Notes: a model not told the origin generated them from the letters alone. A DNA stretch of 64,000 bases from Actinomycetota bacterium (GCA_947454105.1 CANGIP010000001.1:372001-436000), one strand, 5' to 3'; shown: positions 43,701 through 53,104, counted from the stretch's first letter. Numbers and translations: made by a program.

Positions 43701-44363
43701 GTGAACACAGTAAATGACCCGGCTACCCGACCACTCTTACGGGGCTGGTCGCATTTGGTGTCATTTCCGATCATGGTGGTACTCGGCACTGTTTTGTTAA
43801 TCGTGGTCAATTTGCCTTTTAACTTGCTGTTATCACTCCTCTTATATGTGGTCGGAACCGCCACCATGTTCGGAGTTTCAGCGCTCTATCACCGCGTGCC
43901 GTGGAAACCGAAAGCCAAAGCTCTCATGCAACGTTTCGATCACTCAGCAATTTTCCTGGCGATCGCTGGTGGATATACACCAGTTGCAGTGTTGTGTCTT
44001 GATGGTTGGACTCGATGGGCCGTACTCATTGGAGTGTGGGGCGGATCACTCATTGGAATCGCAATTCATTGGTTGCCCAATGTTCCGACTGTGTGGCACG
44101 GCGGCAGTTACATGGTTGTCAGTTGGTCAGCGATTGTGACGTTGCCTGCTTTGTGGCGCGGTCTCGGCCATCTCGGTTTTGCTCTCATTTTGGGTGGCGG
44201 AATTTGTTACACACTTGGGGCAATCGCGCTAGCCACCAAACGACCTAATCCGTGGCCCAAAGTTTTTGGCTTCCACGAAATCTTTCACGCCTTCACCGTG
44301 GTTGCCGCAGGTTTGCAATTCGCAGCCATCGCTGGCATCGTCGCCCCGCGCCTCGCCGCCTAA
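43701..44363 (+). CDS. Hemolysin III family membrane protein
   Basis: 220 residues from GTG 43701. Seven hydrophobic segments and the conserved metal-site residues of the HlyIII/PAQR family: SALYHRVPW with its Ser and His near the N-terminus, FDHSAIF, and the C-terminal GFHEIFHAF with two histidines. Members are membrane hydrolase-like proteins of uncertain bacterial role; true hemolysin activity is not implied. Convergent with the toxin-antitoxin pair, 10 bases apart. Confidence 0.88.
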   Translation: MNTVNDPATRPLLRGWSHLVSFPIMVVLGTVLLIVVNLPFNLLLSLLLYVVGTATMFGVSALYHRVPWKPKAKALMQRFDHSAIFLAIAGGYTPVAVLCLDGWTRWAVLIGVWGGSLIGIAIHWLPNVPTVWHGGSYMVVSWSAIVTLPALWRGLGHLGFALILGGGICYTLGAIALATKRPNPWPKVFGFHEIFHAFTVVAAGLQFAAIAGIVAPRLAA

Positions 44364-44373
44364 CACGCCTAGC

Positions 44374-44751
44374 TCAAATGGCGACTACATGCACCCTGCT
44401 TGCATGAGCAGCCAGATTCTCGATATCAACTTGGTCCCCTGTGATAACAGTTCCACCTGGTTCCGCGAATGCAACGACGATGGCATCGACCGCAGACCCA
44501 TGACCAGACATTCTCCTCAGTTCAGCAGCACGTTGTGCCGTACCCATTCGTAGAACTTCCTCGATGACACATTTTTGAAGGAATCGAAGGACCGGTGCAT
44601 CTTTGGGAGAATTTCCGTGCAGGCATTCAACAACAACTGGCGACGGCACAAGCATGACGTCATTCAAAGCAATTAGTCGTTTAAGTAGTGCCAACGAATC
44701 AAGTGATCGGTCAGCAAGTTTCGAAATTCCACCGCTGTCCAAAACAATCAT
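44374..44751 (-). CDS. PIN domain ribonuclease toxin (VapC-like)
   Basis: 125 residues from the ATG at 44751; a TTG at 44757 overlapping the antitoxin stop would add two residues. PIN fold with the four acidic positions: LDSGG near the N-terminus, VVECLHG, SAVDAIVVA, and TGDQVDI. Such toxins cut tRNA or rRNA when not neutralised. It sits directly downstream of a small ribbon-helix-helix gene, the classic antitoxin-toxin order. Confidence 0.8.
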   Translation of the reverse strand: MIVLDSGGISKLADRSLDSLALLKRLIALNDVMLVPSPVVVECLHGNSPKDAPVLRFLQKCVIEEVLRMGTAQRAAELRRMSGHGSAVDAIVVAFAEPGGTVITGDQVDIENLAAHASRVHVVAI

Positions 44752-44753
44752 GT

Positions 44754-45002
44754 TCAACCAGCTTGCTGAAGTTGGTGTAGTTGGATGTTGCGAACGATCG
44801 CATCTGCTCGTGCGTTTTGTTCGTCAGATGGACTGCCGATTTCTTCTTCGAGTTCACGGATGTACTGCTCTAAACCTTCACGAGATTTTTCACGTTCAAC
44901 GACAGCCCTCACCGCGACCTGCAGTATTTCGGATGCGGGAAGACGGCGAGATTTAACCTCTTGGTACAAATCATCCGGTAGATACAGTTGAATTCTTGGC
45001 AT
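44754..45002 (-). CDS. Ribbon-helix-helix antitoxin (VapB-like)
   Basis: 82 residues from the ATG at 45002. The N-terminus PRIQLYLPDDLYQEVKSR is a ribbon-helix-helix DNA-binding motif; the C-terminal half is acidic and helical, fitting toxin binding. It ends 2 bases before the toxin ATG. Likely represses its own promoter, in the 113-base gap to pilB, where I see no clear operator. Confidence 0.78.
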   Translation of the reverse strand: MPRIQLYLPDDLYQEVKSRRLPASEILQVAVRAVVEREKSREGLEQYIRELEEEIGSPSDEQNARADAIVRNIQLHQLQQAG

Positions 45003-45115
45003 ACGCCTAACTATACGCCTATTTAGAGACAATCCCTCCTGTTCTGAACGTCAAGGGATCGTTAAGAAGCCATCCCCCTGGTTGAGGTGGGGTCGATCCA
45101 GTCCGATAGTCACCC

Positions 45116-46390
45116 GTGTTCAATCGATCGGCGACCAAAGAATCTGCTTCTCCTAAAGACCAAGTCGTCGCTGACGTCTCGACAAAGGCACGGGTTGCCG
45201 AACATTCAAATGTCGCCACCGATGACGACGGCCCAGTCGTTCAGATGGTGACGTCACTGGTCAGTCAGGGTTTGCGCGACCGAGCATCTGACATTCACAT
45301 TGAGCCACTCAATGACATCTTGCGTATTCGTTATCGCATTGATGGCAACTTGGTTGAAGCACAAAAGCTCCCACTGCATCTGCACTCAAGTTTGGTGAGC
45401 CGATTAAAGATCATGGCGGGCATGAATATCGTTGAACGCCGCCGGCCCCAAGACGGTCAGTTCTCAACAACAGTTGATGGCCGCGAAGTCGATGTACGCG
45501 TCGCCACCGTTTCGACAGTCTTCGGCGAAAAACTCGTGATGCGACTTCTCGACAAGCGTCGATCAACAATTGGTCTCAGCGAACTCGGAATGCCCAACGA
45601 CACTCACGAGATGTACTCGCAAATGGTTTGCTCACCATTTGGCATGGTGATCTGTGCTGGTCCAACCGGTGCAGGAAAAACAACCACTTTGTATGCGTCA
45701 CTGATGGAAATCAATGACATTGGCAAAAATGTCACGACGATTGAAGATCCTGTTGAGTACGTCTTCCCAGGAATCAACCAAGTTCAAACCAACGAGCAAG
45801 CTGGCCTGACATTCGCAACCGGACTTCGCGCCCTGTTACGTCAAGACCCAGATGTGATTTTGGTTGGCGAAATTCGCGATGCCGACACCGCCCGTATTGC
45901 CGTTCAATCAGCACTCACTGGCCACTTCGTGTTGTCTTCACTCCACGGCACCGATGCTGCGGCCGCACTACATCGATTACTTGACATGGGTATTGAAGCA
46001 TTCCTCATTGCTTCATCGGTCATGGGTGTCATCGGCCAACGATTGTTGCGACGTATTTGTGATTCATGCAAACAGCCATATGAACCAGATGCCGAAGAGA
46101 TGGCTCTCTTTCATCATCATCTTCCCAAGAGCGAAAAGGCACTTTTCTTCCATGGAGTTGGTTGTCAAGATTGTTCACAGACTGGGTACCGCGATCGCAT
46201 CGGCGTCTACGAGCTTCTTAAACTTTCACCTGCTATTCGCCAACTGATTGTTGAACATGCGACCACTGAACGAGTACGCCAGTTGGCAATTGATGAAGGT
46301 ATGCGACCCATGATCGCCGAAGCAATCAATCTCGTTGATTCTGATATCACCACCGTTGCCGAAGTCATCAGAACTTTGTACGTGGCCTGA
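45116..46390 (+). CDS. pilB: Type IV pilus assembly ATPase PilB, short form
   Basis: 424 residues from GTG 45116; an in-frame stop at 45107 rules out a longer gene. Walker A GPTGAGKTTTLY (near 182-193), Walker B DPDVILVGEIRD, His box LSSLHGTDA, and a zinc tetracysteine (CDSCKQPY then CQDCSQ). It drives pilus extension. It lacks the 100-150 residue N-terminal MshEN-type domain of usual PilB/GspE, and only about 40 residues precede the N2 domain (ASDIHIEP). It precedes pilC by 11 bases. Confidence 0.92.
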   Translation: MFNRSATKESASPKDQVVADVSTKARVAEHSNVATDDDGPVVQMVTSLVSQGLRDRASDIHIEPLNDILRIRYRIDGNLVEAQKLPLHLHSSLVSRLKIMAGMNIVERRRPQDGQFSTTVDGREVDVRVATVSTVFGEKLVMRLLDKRRSTIGLSELGMPNDTHEMYSQMVCSPFGMVICAGPTGAGKTTTLYASLMEINDIGKNVTTIEDPVEYVFPGINQVQTNEQAGLTFATGLRALLRQDPDVILVGEIRDADTARIAVQSALTGHFVLSSLHGTDAAAALHRLLDMGIEAFLIASSVMGVIGQRLLRRICDSCKQPYEPDAEEMALFHHHLPKSEKALFFHGVGCQDCSQTGYRDRIGVYELLKLSPAIRQLIVEHATTERVRQLAIDEGMRPMIAEAINLVDSDITTVAEVIRTLYVA

Positions 46391-46401
46391 TTGGAATATT
46401 G

Positions 46402-47613
46402 ATGCCGAAGTTTGCCTATAGCGCGATCAACATTGAAGGTCTCAATGTTGAAGGTGATACGAAAGCCGCCAGTATCGGCGATGCTCGTGCCCATCTTTTA
46501 AGCCAAGATCTCTATCCCACCAAACTTGCTGAGAAGCGCGGACTTCTCCAATTTGAACTCACCAAAGAAAAGGTGAAAAAGAAAGAGTTGATGCACTTCA
46601 CCCGTCAACTTGCAGTTTTCGTTCGAGCTGGAATTCCAATCACAACTGCGCTCGAGACAATCGGCGATGAAACTCAAGACACCGCATTGCGACGGGCAAT
46701 CACCGCAATGATTGAAGAGTTACGCAATGGTGGAACACTTTCAATGGCTGCTGCCAAGCACACGCAAGTATTCCCCAATTATTACGTCGGTATTTTGCAC
46801 AGTGCCGAGCTCACTGGGCGACTTGATGAAACTCTCGACAGTTTGTCGGCTTACCTCAATCGTGAAATTGAAACTCGGTCCAAAGTTGTCAGCGCTTTGT
46901 CGTATCCAGGGGTCGTAATGGTGATGGCTGTCGTCACTGTTGTCATCTTGGCCGGATATGTATTGCCAAAATTCAAACCTCTCTTTGCTGAACTCAATGC
47001 CGATCTTCCATTGCCGACACGCATGCTGTTGGCGGTTGCATCACTATTTACCGATCTCATCTACCTTCCCATCACGTTTTTTGCCTGTGTCATTGGTTTA
47101 GCAATTTGGATGATGAAGACCGCTCAAGGTCAACGATTCAAAGACAAAGCTGTGCTCAAGATTCCCGTCATCAAAGGAATCATTGAATACGCCATTCTTG
47201 AACGCTTCTGCCGCATTCTTGGCGCAATGGTGCGTGCAGGTGTCCCACTCCCCGATGGAATGGAGACAACCACCGAAGCCACAGCAAACACGGTGTACCG
47301 CGAAAGACTTGAAGTAGCGCGCGAAGAAATGTTACGCGGATCAGGTTTCTCTGGTCCATTAGCTGCAACCAATCTCTTCCCCGGTGCTGCGAAGCAAATG
47401 TTCAAAGTTGGCGAAGAGACCGGAACCCTTGATGAACAGCTTGCAGCAGCAAGTGAATACTTCGATTCCGAACTTGAAGTGCGCATCAAACGGTTCACCA
47501 CAATGTTTGAGCCCATCATGATTATTGGTGTGGGCTTAATGGTCGGCTTTGTCGCCGTTGCTCTGGTCTCGGCAATGTACGGAGTACTTAGTGGAGTGAA
47601 GGATGGTGCGTGA
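46402..47613 (+). CDS. pilC: Type IV pilus inner-membrane platform protein PilC
   Basis: 403 residues from the ATG at 46402. Two T2SSF domains: first with FTRQLAVFVRAGIPITTALE (about 72-91), second with FCRILGAMVRAGVPLPDGME, and membrane segments near 170-195, 220-240 and 372-395. It anchors PilB/PilT and helps polymerise pilin. The N-terminal extension FAYSAINIEGLNVEGDTKA is typical of GspF/PilC. The 3' end converges with the prepilin peptidase gene. Confidence 0.93.
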   Translation: MPKFAYSAINIEGLNVEGDTKAASIGDARAHLLSQDLYPTKLAEKRGLLQFELTKEKVKKKELMHFTRQLAVFVRAGIPITTALETIGDETQDTALRRAITAMIEELRNGGTLSMAAAKHTQVFPNYYVGILHSAELTGRLDETLDSLSAYLNREIETRSKVVSALSYPGVVMVMAVVTVVILAGYVLPKFKPLFAELNADLPLPTRMLLAVASLFTDLIYLPITFFACVIGLAIWMMKTAQGQRFKDKAVLKIPVIKGIIEYAILERFCRILGAMVRAGVPLPDGMETTTEATANTVYRERLEVAREEMLRGSGFSGPLAATNLFPGAAKQMFKVGEETGTLDEQLAAASEYFDSELEVRIKRFTTMFEPIMIIGVGLMVGFVAVALVSAMYGVLSGVKDGA

Positions 47614-47627
47614 TGAACTCGTTGAGT

Positions 47628-48431
47628 TCAGTGTCCCAAAACCACATCGATGAGATTTTGTCCGTAGAAAATTGCCACGATCGAACCAGCCGCCAAGAAT
47701 GGTCCGAACGGCAATTGCGTTCGGCGTCCAGCCTTACCAATGATCATCATCACCACGCCGATGACTGCACCAAGAATGAATCCGTAAAACAAACCGACCA
47801 AAGCAAGGCCTGGATTCAACCAACCCAAATACATTCCGAGCAACGGACTAAGTCGCACATCTCCCTCACCAAGACCGCCCCGACTCGCAAGATACAGCAC
47901 ACCCATAACGGCGAGAGAAATTGCTGCGCCAAACAACGCCATGTAGATACGTCGTGGTTCATTGTCAATCAATGCAGCAATCACCAGAAGTGGAGCGCCC
48001 AAAGCCATCACGGTGTACGAAACTTCGCGCGGCAAACGCTGAGTCTTCAGGTCAATGACGGTCAAGCTAGTCAGGCCGGCAGAAAAAACACAGAAGGCCG
48101 CAACCAAAACGCTGCGTTCAAAATGAATTGCCATCAGGGTGAACAGAGTTCCTGTCACGATTTCGACAATGATCGGCTCAACACCTATGGGTTGACGACA
48201 CTTGCGACATTTGCCGCGCAATGCCAGCCACGACAAGACCGGCACCAAATCAAGTGGACCGAGTTCAAGTCCACACGATCCGCAAGCCGATCCCGGTTGA
48301 ACGACCGACGCTCCACGCGGAACTCGATCAATGACCACTGTCAAGAACGAACCAACTAATAAACCCATGACAACAGCAACCCATACCACCGGTGTCGCAA
48401 TGTCGATTCCAGTCGCGCAAATCATTAACAA
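47628..48431 (-). CDS. pilD: Prepilin peptidase / N-methyltransferase PilD
   Basis: 267 residues (an ATG at 48425 is also possible). N-terminal methylase domain with two CXXC pairs (CGSCG, CRKC), then the A24 peptidase with catalytic aspartates in VIDLKTQRLP and GLGEGDVRLSPLLG (the second normally GxGDxK; here Arg replaces Lys). Eight hydrophobic segments. It cleaves the pilin leader after Gly and methylates the new N-terminus. Encoded on the minus strand inside the otherwise plus-strand pilus cluster and divergent from pilT, with 12 bases between the starts. Confidence 0.93.
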   Translation of the reverse strand: MLMICATGIDIATPVVWVAVVMGLLVGSFLTVVIDRVPRGASVVQPGSACGSCGLELGPLDLVPVLSWLALRGKCRKCRQPIGVEPIIVEIVTGTLFTLMAIHFERSVLVAAFCVFSAGLTSLTVIDLKTQRLPREVSYTVMALGAPLLVIAALIDNEPRRIYMALFGAAISLAVMGVLYLASRGGLGEGDVRLSPLLGMYLGWLNPGLALVGLFYGFILGAVIGVVMMIIGKAGRRTQLPFGPFLAAGSIVAIFYGQNLIDVVLGH

Positions 48432-48443
48432 AGGACACTAGCG

Positions 48444-49553
48444 ATGACTTCGTTTACACAACTCAACATTGATCCAGAACTCGACAAACTCTTGAGAGCA
48501 ACTGTCAATGTTTCGGCATCTGACTTACATCTGACATTGGGCAGACCGCCCATGGTGCGTCAAAGTGGTGATCTGATTCCGATTGCAGGGACAACCGAAC
48601 TCAACGCCACGGAACTTGATCGGATGATCGGAAGTCTCTTTGATGACGGGAAGGCCAAAGAGTTTGCCCACAATCACCAGGTTGACTTTTCTTTCGGAAT
48701 CAACGGTGTCGGCCGCTTTCGTGCCAACGCATTTCGTCAACGGGGTTGCATGGCTCTCGCACTTCGCGTTGTGCCCCATCGCATCAGCCCCCTTGACGAA
48801 CTCGGAGCCCCTGCAGCATGTACACGGCTACTCAATGCACCATTCGGTTTGGTATTGGTCGTTGGGCCAACAGGTTCGGGTAAGAGCACCACACTGGCCG
48901 CCATGATTGACCAGATCAATCGTGATCGAGCATGTCACATCTTGACCATCGAAGATCCAGTTGAATTCGTTCACACTCATAAACGCTCATTGGTTAACCA
49001 ACGTGAAGTTGGCACCGATGTCAATACTTTTGAAGATGGGTTGCGATCTGCCCTGCGAGAAGATCCCGATGTGATTTTGCTCGGCGAAATGCGCGATCTT
49101 GAATCAATCGCCATCACACTCACACTCGCCGAAACTGGTCACCTAGTTTTCGCAACATTGCACACCAACGATGCGTCTCAAGCGCTTGACCGTATTGTTG
49201 ATGTCTTCCCGGCCGAACGCCGTGACCAGATTCAGATTCAACTTGCGGGTTCGTTGCAAGGAATCATCAGCCAACGGCTCATTGCTTCCGAACATGGCGG
49301 ACGGGTTGCAGCATACGAGGCGTTGATGGTCAACGATGCGGTGCGCAACTTATTGCGCGAAGGTAAAACTCGGCAGATGCGCAATGTCATCAGTACTGGC
49401 CAAAACGAAGGAATGCAAACTCTCGAGATGGACCTGGCCCGATTGGTCATTGCCGGCCATATCACTCAGGCCGATGCCTGTAGTCAGAGTGCGTATCCCA
49501 AAGAAGTTGTCACCCAGATCGCCACCCAGCGCGCGCAACTCGTCAACAGCTAA
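48444..49553 (+). CDS. pilT: Type IV pilus retraction ATPase PilT
   Basis: 369 residues. N-terminal PAS-like part (SASDLHLTLGRPPMVRQSGDL), Walker A GPTGSGKSTTLA (near 141-152), Asp box TIEDPVEFVH, Walker B DPDVILLGEMRD, His box FATLHTNDA, and the PilT C-terminal motif AVRNLLREGK. It powers pilus disassembly, so twitching or DNA uptake is likely. Followed by a strong terminator. Confidence 0.95.
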   Translation: MTSFTQLNIDPELDKLLRATVNVSASDLHLTLGRPPMVRQSGDLIPIAGTTELNATELDRMIGSLFDDGKAKEFAHNHQVDFSFGINGVGRFRANAFRQRGCMALALRVVPHRISPLDELGAPAACTRLLNAPFGLVLVVGPTGSGKSTTLAAMIDQINRDRACHILTIEDPVEFVHTHKRSLVNQREVGTDVNTFEDGLRSALREDPDVILLGEMRDLESIAITLTLAETGHLVFATLHTNDASQALDRIVDVFPAERRDQIQIQLAGSLQGIISQRLIASEHGGRVAAYEALMVNDAVRNLLREGKTRQMRNVISTGQNEGMQTLEMDLARLVIAGHITQADACSQSAYPKEVVTQIATQRAQLVNS

Positions 49554-49570
49554 TCGTGGTAACCAAATCG

Positions 49571-49602
49571 AAAAGGCCGGCCCTTGCGGGCCGGCCTTTT
49601 TG
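49571..49602. terminator. Bidirectional rho-independent terminator
   Basis: A-run, 8-bp GC-rich stem (GGCCGGCC with its mate, extended by one or two pairs), short loop, then a T-run (CTTTTTG). Symmetrical A and T runs let it serve both pilT (plus) and the pilin gene (minus), which converge here. Confidence 0.95.
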
Positions 49603-49623
49603 TTGACGCTGATATGGACTGAA

Positions 49624-49965
49624 TTAGGCGACGCAAGCTCCGCCGACTTGAGGATTCACTGCACCAGCAACGCCCACGTCATACAACGTTGACTGCGAGC
49701 GCAAGAACTTGGCGGTCACCAATCCAGCTTCGGTGGGATCACCAGCGGTAATCGCAGACTGATCGGCGTACCAGGTCTCGACGGCAGTTTCCATGACTCT
49801 CTTATCGGTGTCACAAGCACTCTGCTGTCCCTTGTCGGTAATGCCGCGGACGGCAAAAACCGTGACCGTCGCCAAAATTCCCAAGATCACGACCACGATC
49901 AGCAATTCAACGAGTGTGAATCCCTTATCTCGGCGGGCCTGCATTGTTTCTTTGTTGATATTCAT
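49624..49965 (-). CDS. Type IV pilin precursor
   Basis: 113 residues from the ATG at 49965, with AAAGGA 5 bases before it. Class III leader: short basic peptide MNINKETMQARRDKG, cleavage after Gly, then FTLVELLIVVVILGILATV with Glu5. The rest is a small globular domain with two cysteines (SACDTD and GGACVA), a likely disulfide. Substrate of PilD, built into a pilus by PilB/PilC. Expressed as a single gene from the strand opposite to pilB/pilC/pilT. Confidence 0.94.
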   Translation of the reverse strand: MNINKETMQARRDKGFTLVELLIVVVILGILATVTVFAVRGITDKGQQSACDTDKRVMETAVETWYADQSAITAGDPTEAGLVTAKFLRSQSTLYDVGVAGAVNPQVGGACVA

Positions 49966-50084
49966 GTTTTTCCTTTCATTGAAGACTGTGAATGACGCTT
50001 GTGATATCGGCAAAGACACGTGCAACTAAATATCTGTATTGTCAAGAACGCGTCAAGGCTCTTTCAGGTCGTACCCTCTAGGCA

Positions 50085-51272
50085 ATGACAATCGAACCTT
50101 CAGCCTCACTGCATCTCAAAGCCGATCGCGATCGCAGTATGAAACGCGGTCATCCGTGGATTTTGAGTGGTGCCGTCGCCAAAGTTGATGGAGATCCACA
50201 GCCCGGAGACACGATCCGCATTATTGCGGCTAACGGAACCGAACTCGCAACAGCTTTTTACAGTCCGTTCTCGGCTTTGCGCGCTCGTGTGTGGTCGTTT
50301 GATCCCACTATTGAAATCACAGCAGGCTTTATTGCCGAGACCATCAACAAAGCTGTTGCGCAACGTAATGCCGACCCTGAACTCACTCATACATGTCGCT
50401 TGATTTTTGGTGACTCCGATGGATTGCCGGGTTTAACCGTTGATCGCTACGGCGAAGTTGCAGTGATGGAAATCAATAGCGTCGGCATTGAACGTTGGCG
50501 CGACGCCGTGGTTTCAACTTTGATGAAGGTTGAAGGAATCACTTGTGTGTACGAACGCAGCGAAGGTGTCGATCGCGAACGCGAAGGCCTCACTGTGCGT
50601 AACGGACTTGCTGCTGGCGTCTTGCCTGCAAAGATCTACGCCATTGAAGGTAACGAGAAGTACATCGTCAATGTTGAAGAAGGACACAAAACTGGTTTCT
50701 ATATTGACCAACGTGATTCACGAAAGTTAGTGGCCTCACTCGCTCCCGGACTTCGAGTGCTGAATGTGTTTGGTTACACCGGTTCATTCGGAATTGTTGC
50801 TGCTAAGAACGGTGCAGCCTCAGTAACCACTGTTGAATCATCTGGTCCTGCACTTGAATTGGCAAAGCAGAATGCCGAATTGAACGGTGTCGACGTTGGT
50901 GAAGTTATTGAAGGCGATGCTTTTGAAGTACTTCGCCGCATGCGCGATCGCCGTGCCGAGTTTGACTTGATCATTCTTGACCCGCCGAAGTATTCGGCTA
51001 GTGCAAAACATATTGAGCGCGCCACGCGTAAGTACAAGGACATCAACTTGGTTGGTATCAAGTTGCTCGCACCTGGCGGCAAGTTGATGACGTTCTCGTG
51101 TTCGCAAACAATGGATACAGATTTGTTCCAGAAAGTGGTGGCCGGCGCAGCCGTTGATGCGAAACGCGATCTACGAATTATTCGCCGACTTGGTCAACCT
51201 GTTGACCACCCAGTGCACTTGCACTTCCCCGAATCGGAATACCTCAAAGGCTTGCTACTTCAAGCCGACTAA
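50085..51272 (+). CDS. 23S rRNA (cytosine-5)-methyltransferase, RlmI-like
   Basis: 395 residues. N-terminal PUA domain (about 8-75, with MKRGHPWILSGAVAKV), linker, then a Rossmann methyltransferase: SAM-binding VLNVFGYTGSFGIVAAKNGA, DPPKYS catalytic motif, and FSCSQTM with the catalytic cysteine. Methylates C1962-type cytosine in large-subunit rRNA. The gap of 119 bases upstream holds only the pilin promoter region. A palindromic repeat lies directly downstream. Confidence 0.9.
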   Translation: MTIEPSASLHLKADRDRSMKRGHPWILSGAVAKVDGDPQPGDTIRIIAANGTELATAFYSPFSALRARVWSFDPTIEITAGFIAETINKAVAQRNADPELTHTCRLIFGDSDGLPGLTVDRYGEVAVMEINSVGIERWRDAVVSTLMKVEGITCVYERSEGVDREREGLTVRNGLAAGVLPAKIYAIEGNEKYIVNVEEGHKTGFYIDQRDSRKLVASLAPGLRVLNVFGYTGSFGIVAAKNGAASVTTVESSGPALELAKQNAELNGVDVGEVIEGDAFEVLRRMRDRRAEFDLIILDPPKYSASAKHIERATRKYKDINLVGIKLLAPGGKLMTFSCSQTMDTDLFQKVVAGAAVDAKRDLRIIRRLGQPVDHPVHLHFPESEYLKGLLLQAD

Positions 51273-51287
51273 GGTTCACTTTGATTT

Positions 51288-51342
51288 GTGATTCTGGTGT
51301 CGTTTAAATCGGTATTGCCAATTAAATCGACACCAGAATCAC
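51288..51342. repeat. Palindromic repeat, copy 2
   Basis: 55-bp element with perfect 15-bp arms (GTGATTCTGGTGTCG and its complement) and a 25-base centre that can extend the stem (TTTAA/TTAAA). It is 46/55 identical to the element at 54404-54458. It lies between two converging genes. Confidence 0.9.
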
Positions 51343-51345
51343 GGG

Positions 51346-51747
51346 TTATTCCTGAACGAGTTCGATCAACGTTCCGAAACTGCCCTTGGGGTGAATGAAA
51401 GCAACGGTGGTTCCACGGCTACCTGGACGAGGTGCCTTGTCGATCGCGGTTGCACCAGCGGCCAACATCGCATTTAATGCAGCGCCGCAATCGGCAACGC
51501 GATAACCAATGTGGTGAAGGCCTTCGCCACGCTTTTCAATCGCTTTGGCAACGGGACTGTCGGGCCGAGTTGGCGTCAACAGTTGTATGTAGCTTTCGGC
51601 GACCTTTAACAACGCTTCTTCAACGCCATCGCTTTCAACGATTTCGCGGTGATCTACTTCGGCACCAAAGGCCCGCTTGTAATAATCAATGGCGGCTTCG
51701 AGGTCTTTGACGGCAATAGCGACGTGGTCGATTTCGGTGAGAATCAT
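51346..51747 (-). CDS. mce: Methylmalonyl-CoA epimerase
   Basis: 133 residues from the ATG at 51747. Vicinal oxygen chelate fold, two repeats; metal ligands in IDHVAIAV (His near 7), GLHHIGYRV (His), and the C-terminal TLIELVQE (Glu). Interconverts (R)- and (S)-methylmalonyl-CoA. It follows ccr by 22 bases on the same strand, so both likely work in the ethylmalonyl/methylmalonyl-CoA route. The methylmalonyl-CoA mutase is not in the window. Confidence 0.92.
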   Translation of the reverse strand: MILTEIDHVAIAVKDLEAAIDYYKRAFGAEVDHREIVESDGVEEALLKVAESYIQLLTPTRPDSPVAKAIEKRGEGLHHIGYRVADCGAALNAMLAAGATAIDKAPRPGSRGTTVAFIHPKGSFGTLIELVQE

Positions 51748-51769
51748 CTCAACACAATGCCACGAAAGA

Positions 51770-53104
51770 TCAGGCGCGCTGGAATCGGGTGATATTGGCT
51801 TCGCCAACTTTGGCGCGGAACGCCGGATCGGTGATACCAAGACCACGTTCTGGAGCCAGACACAAGACGCCCAACTTGCCCTCGTGCATGTTGTTATGCA
51901 CTTGGTAGGCAGCTTCGCCAACATGATTCAAGTCAAAGGTCTGGCTGAGCACGGGATGAATCATGCCCTTGGCCAAAAGACGGTTGGCCTGCCACGCTTC
52001 TTGGTAGTTAGCGAAGTGACTACCGACAAGATTCTTGAGTCGCATCCAGAAGTGGCGGTTGTCGAATTCCATCATGAAGCCACTGGTGGCTGCGCAAGTC
52101 ACAACAGTGCCGCCACGCTTGGCAACATAAATTGATGCGGCAAAAGTTGAACGACCAGGGTGTTCAAAAACGATGTCGGGGTCTTCGCCGGCGAGATCAC
52201 GAATGTCGGTTCCGAGACGACGCCATTCACTTTCGTCGTGAGTGTGTTCGTCTTTCCAGAACTTGTAGTTCGCTGTCTTACGATTGATGATGTGCTCAAC
52301 ACCCATATCGCGCAAAATTTGTGCCTTGTCGTCACTACTGACGACACACACCGGAATGCCTCCGCCGTTCAAGACATATTGAGTCGCATACGCACCAATG
52401 CCACCGGTGGCACCCCAAATCAAAACGACATCACCTTGTTTCATGGCAGCACCGTTGCGACTGACCAACATGCGATAACTCGTTGAGTTACACAAAGCGT
52501 TAACCGCTGCTTCTTCCCAAGTGAGGTGCGCCGGCTTGGGCATCAATTGATTGGCCTTAACAACTGAAAGATCGGCCAAACCACCAAAGTTCGTTTCGTA
52601 TCCCCAAATGCGCTGATTTGCAGCCATCATCGAATCGTTATGTGCGGTGTTGTCTTGATCGTCAACGTGATTGCAATGCACGGTCACGTGATCGCCGGGC
52701 TTCCACATGCGCACAGCTGAACCAACTTTGACAACGACACCCGACGCGTCGCTACCAATCACTTGATACGGCTGATCGTGGCGCTTGGCCCATTCGCTTT
52801 CACGCGAGAGGCGCTTCATTGGACCAAACGTTGACACTGGTTCAAAAATGCTCGACCAAACTGTGTTGAAGTTGATGCTGCTGGCCATCACCGCGACATA
52901 CACCTCATCGGGGGCTAATTCAGGTGTGGCGACATCGCCCACGTGCACGCTTTGGCGCGGGTCTTTCTTCTCTGATGCCACGCCTTCCCACATATTTGCT
53001 TCGCTCGCCAAAATATGGGCGGCTCGGTAATTGTCGGGAATGCTGAGGGCTCCGATAGTTGCGCTATCGGCACCGCTCATGATGGCGTCAAGAATCTTTT
53101 CCAT
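51770..53104 (-). CDS. ccr: Crotonyl-CoA carboxylase/reductase
   Basis: 444 residues, normal for the family. Medium-chain reductase fold: N-terminal PDEVYVAVMASSINFNTVW with the conserved Asn, RIWGYETNFGGLADLSVV with the CO2-pocket Glu, NADPH motif IWGATGGIGAYATQYVL, and GSHFANYQEAWQANRL with the pocket His. It reductively carboxylates crotonyl-CoA to ethylmalonyl-CoA. The divergent thiolase gene and the mce gene after it suggest acetyl-CoA assimilation or supply of branched extender units. Confidence 0.95.
   Translation of the reverse strand: MEKILDAIMSGADSATIGALSIPDNYRAAHILASEANMWEGVASEKKDPRQSVHVGDVATPELAPDEVYVAVMASSINFNTVWSSIFEPVSTFGPMKRLSRESEWAKRHDQPYQVIGSDASGVVVKVGSAVRMWKPGDHVTVHCNHVDDQDNTAHNDSMMAANQRIWGYETNFGGLADLSVVKANQLMPKPAHLTWEEAAVNALCNSTSYRMLVSRNGAAMKQGDVVLIWGATGGIGAYATQYVLNGGGIPVCVVSSDDKAQILRDMGVEHIINRKTANYKFWKDEHTHDESEWRRLGTDIRDLAGEDPDIVFEHPGRSTFAASIYVAKRGGTVVTCAATSGFMMEFDNRHFWMRLKNLVGSHFANYQEAWQANRLLAKGMIHPVLSQTFDLNHVGEAAYQVHNNMHEGKLGVLCLAPERGLGITDPAFRAKVGEANITRFQRA

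Noticed and set aside
47610-48359. Long open frame (249 codons) on the plus strand opposite pilD
   Set aside because: Composition dominated by Gln, His, Asn and Ser with no motif; the minus strand encodes a clear prepilin peptidase with both catalytic motifs.
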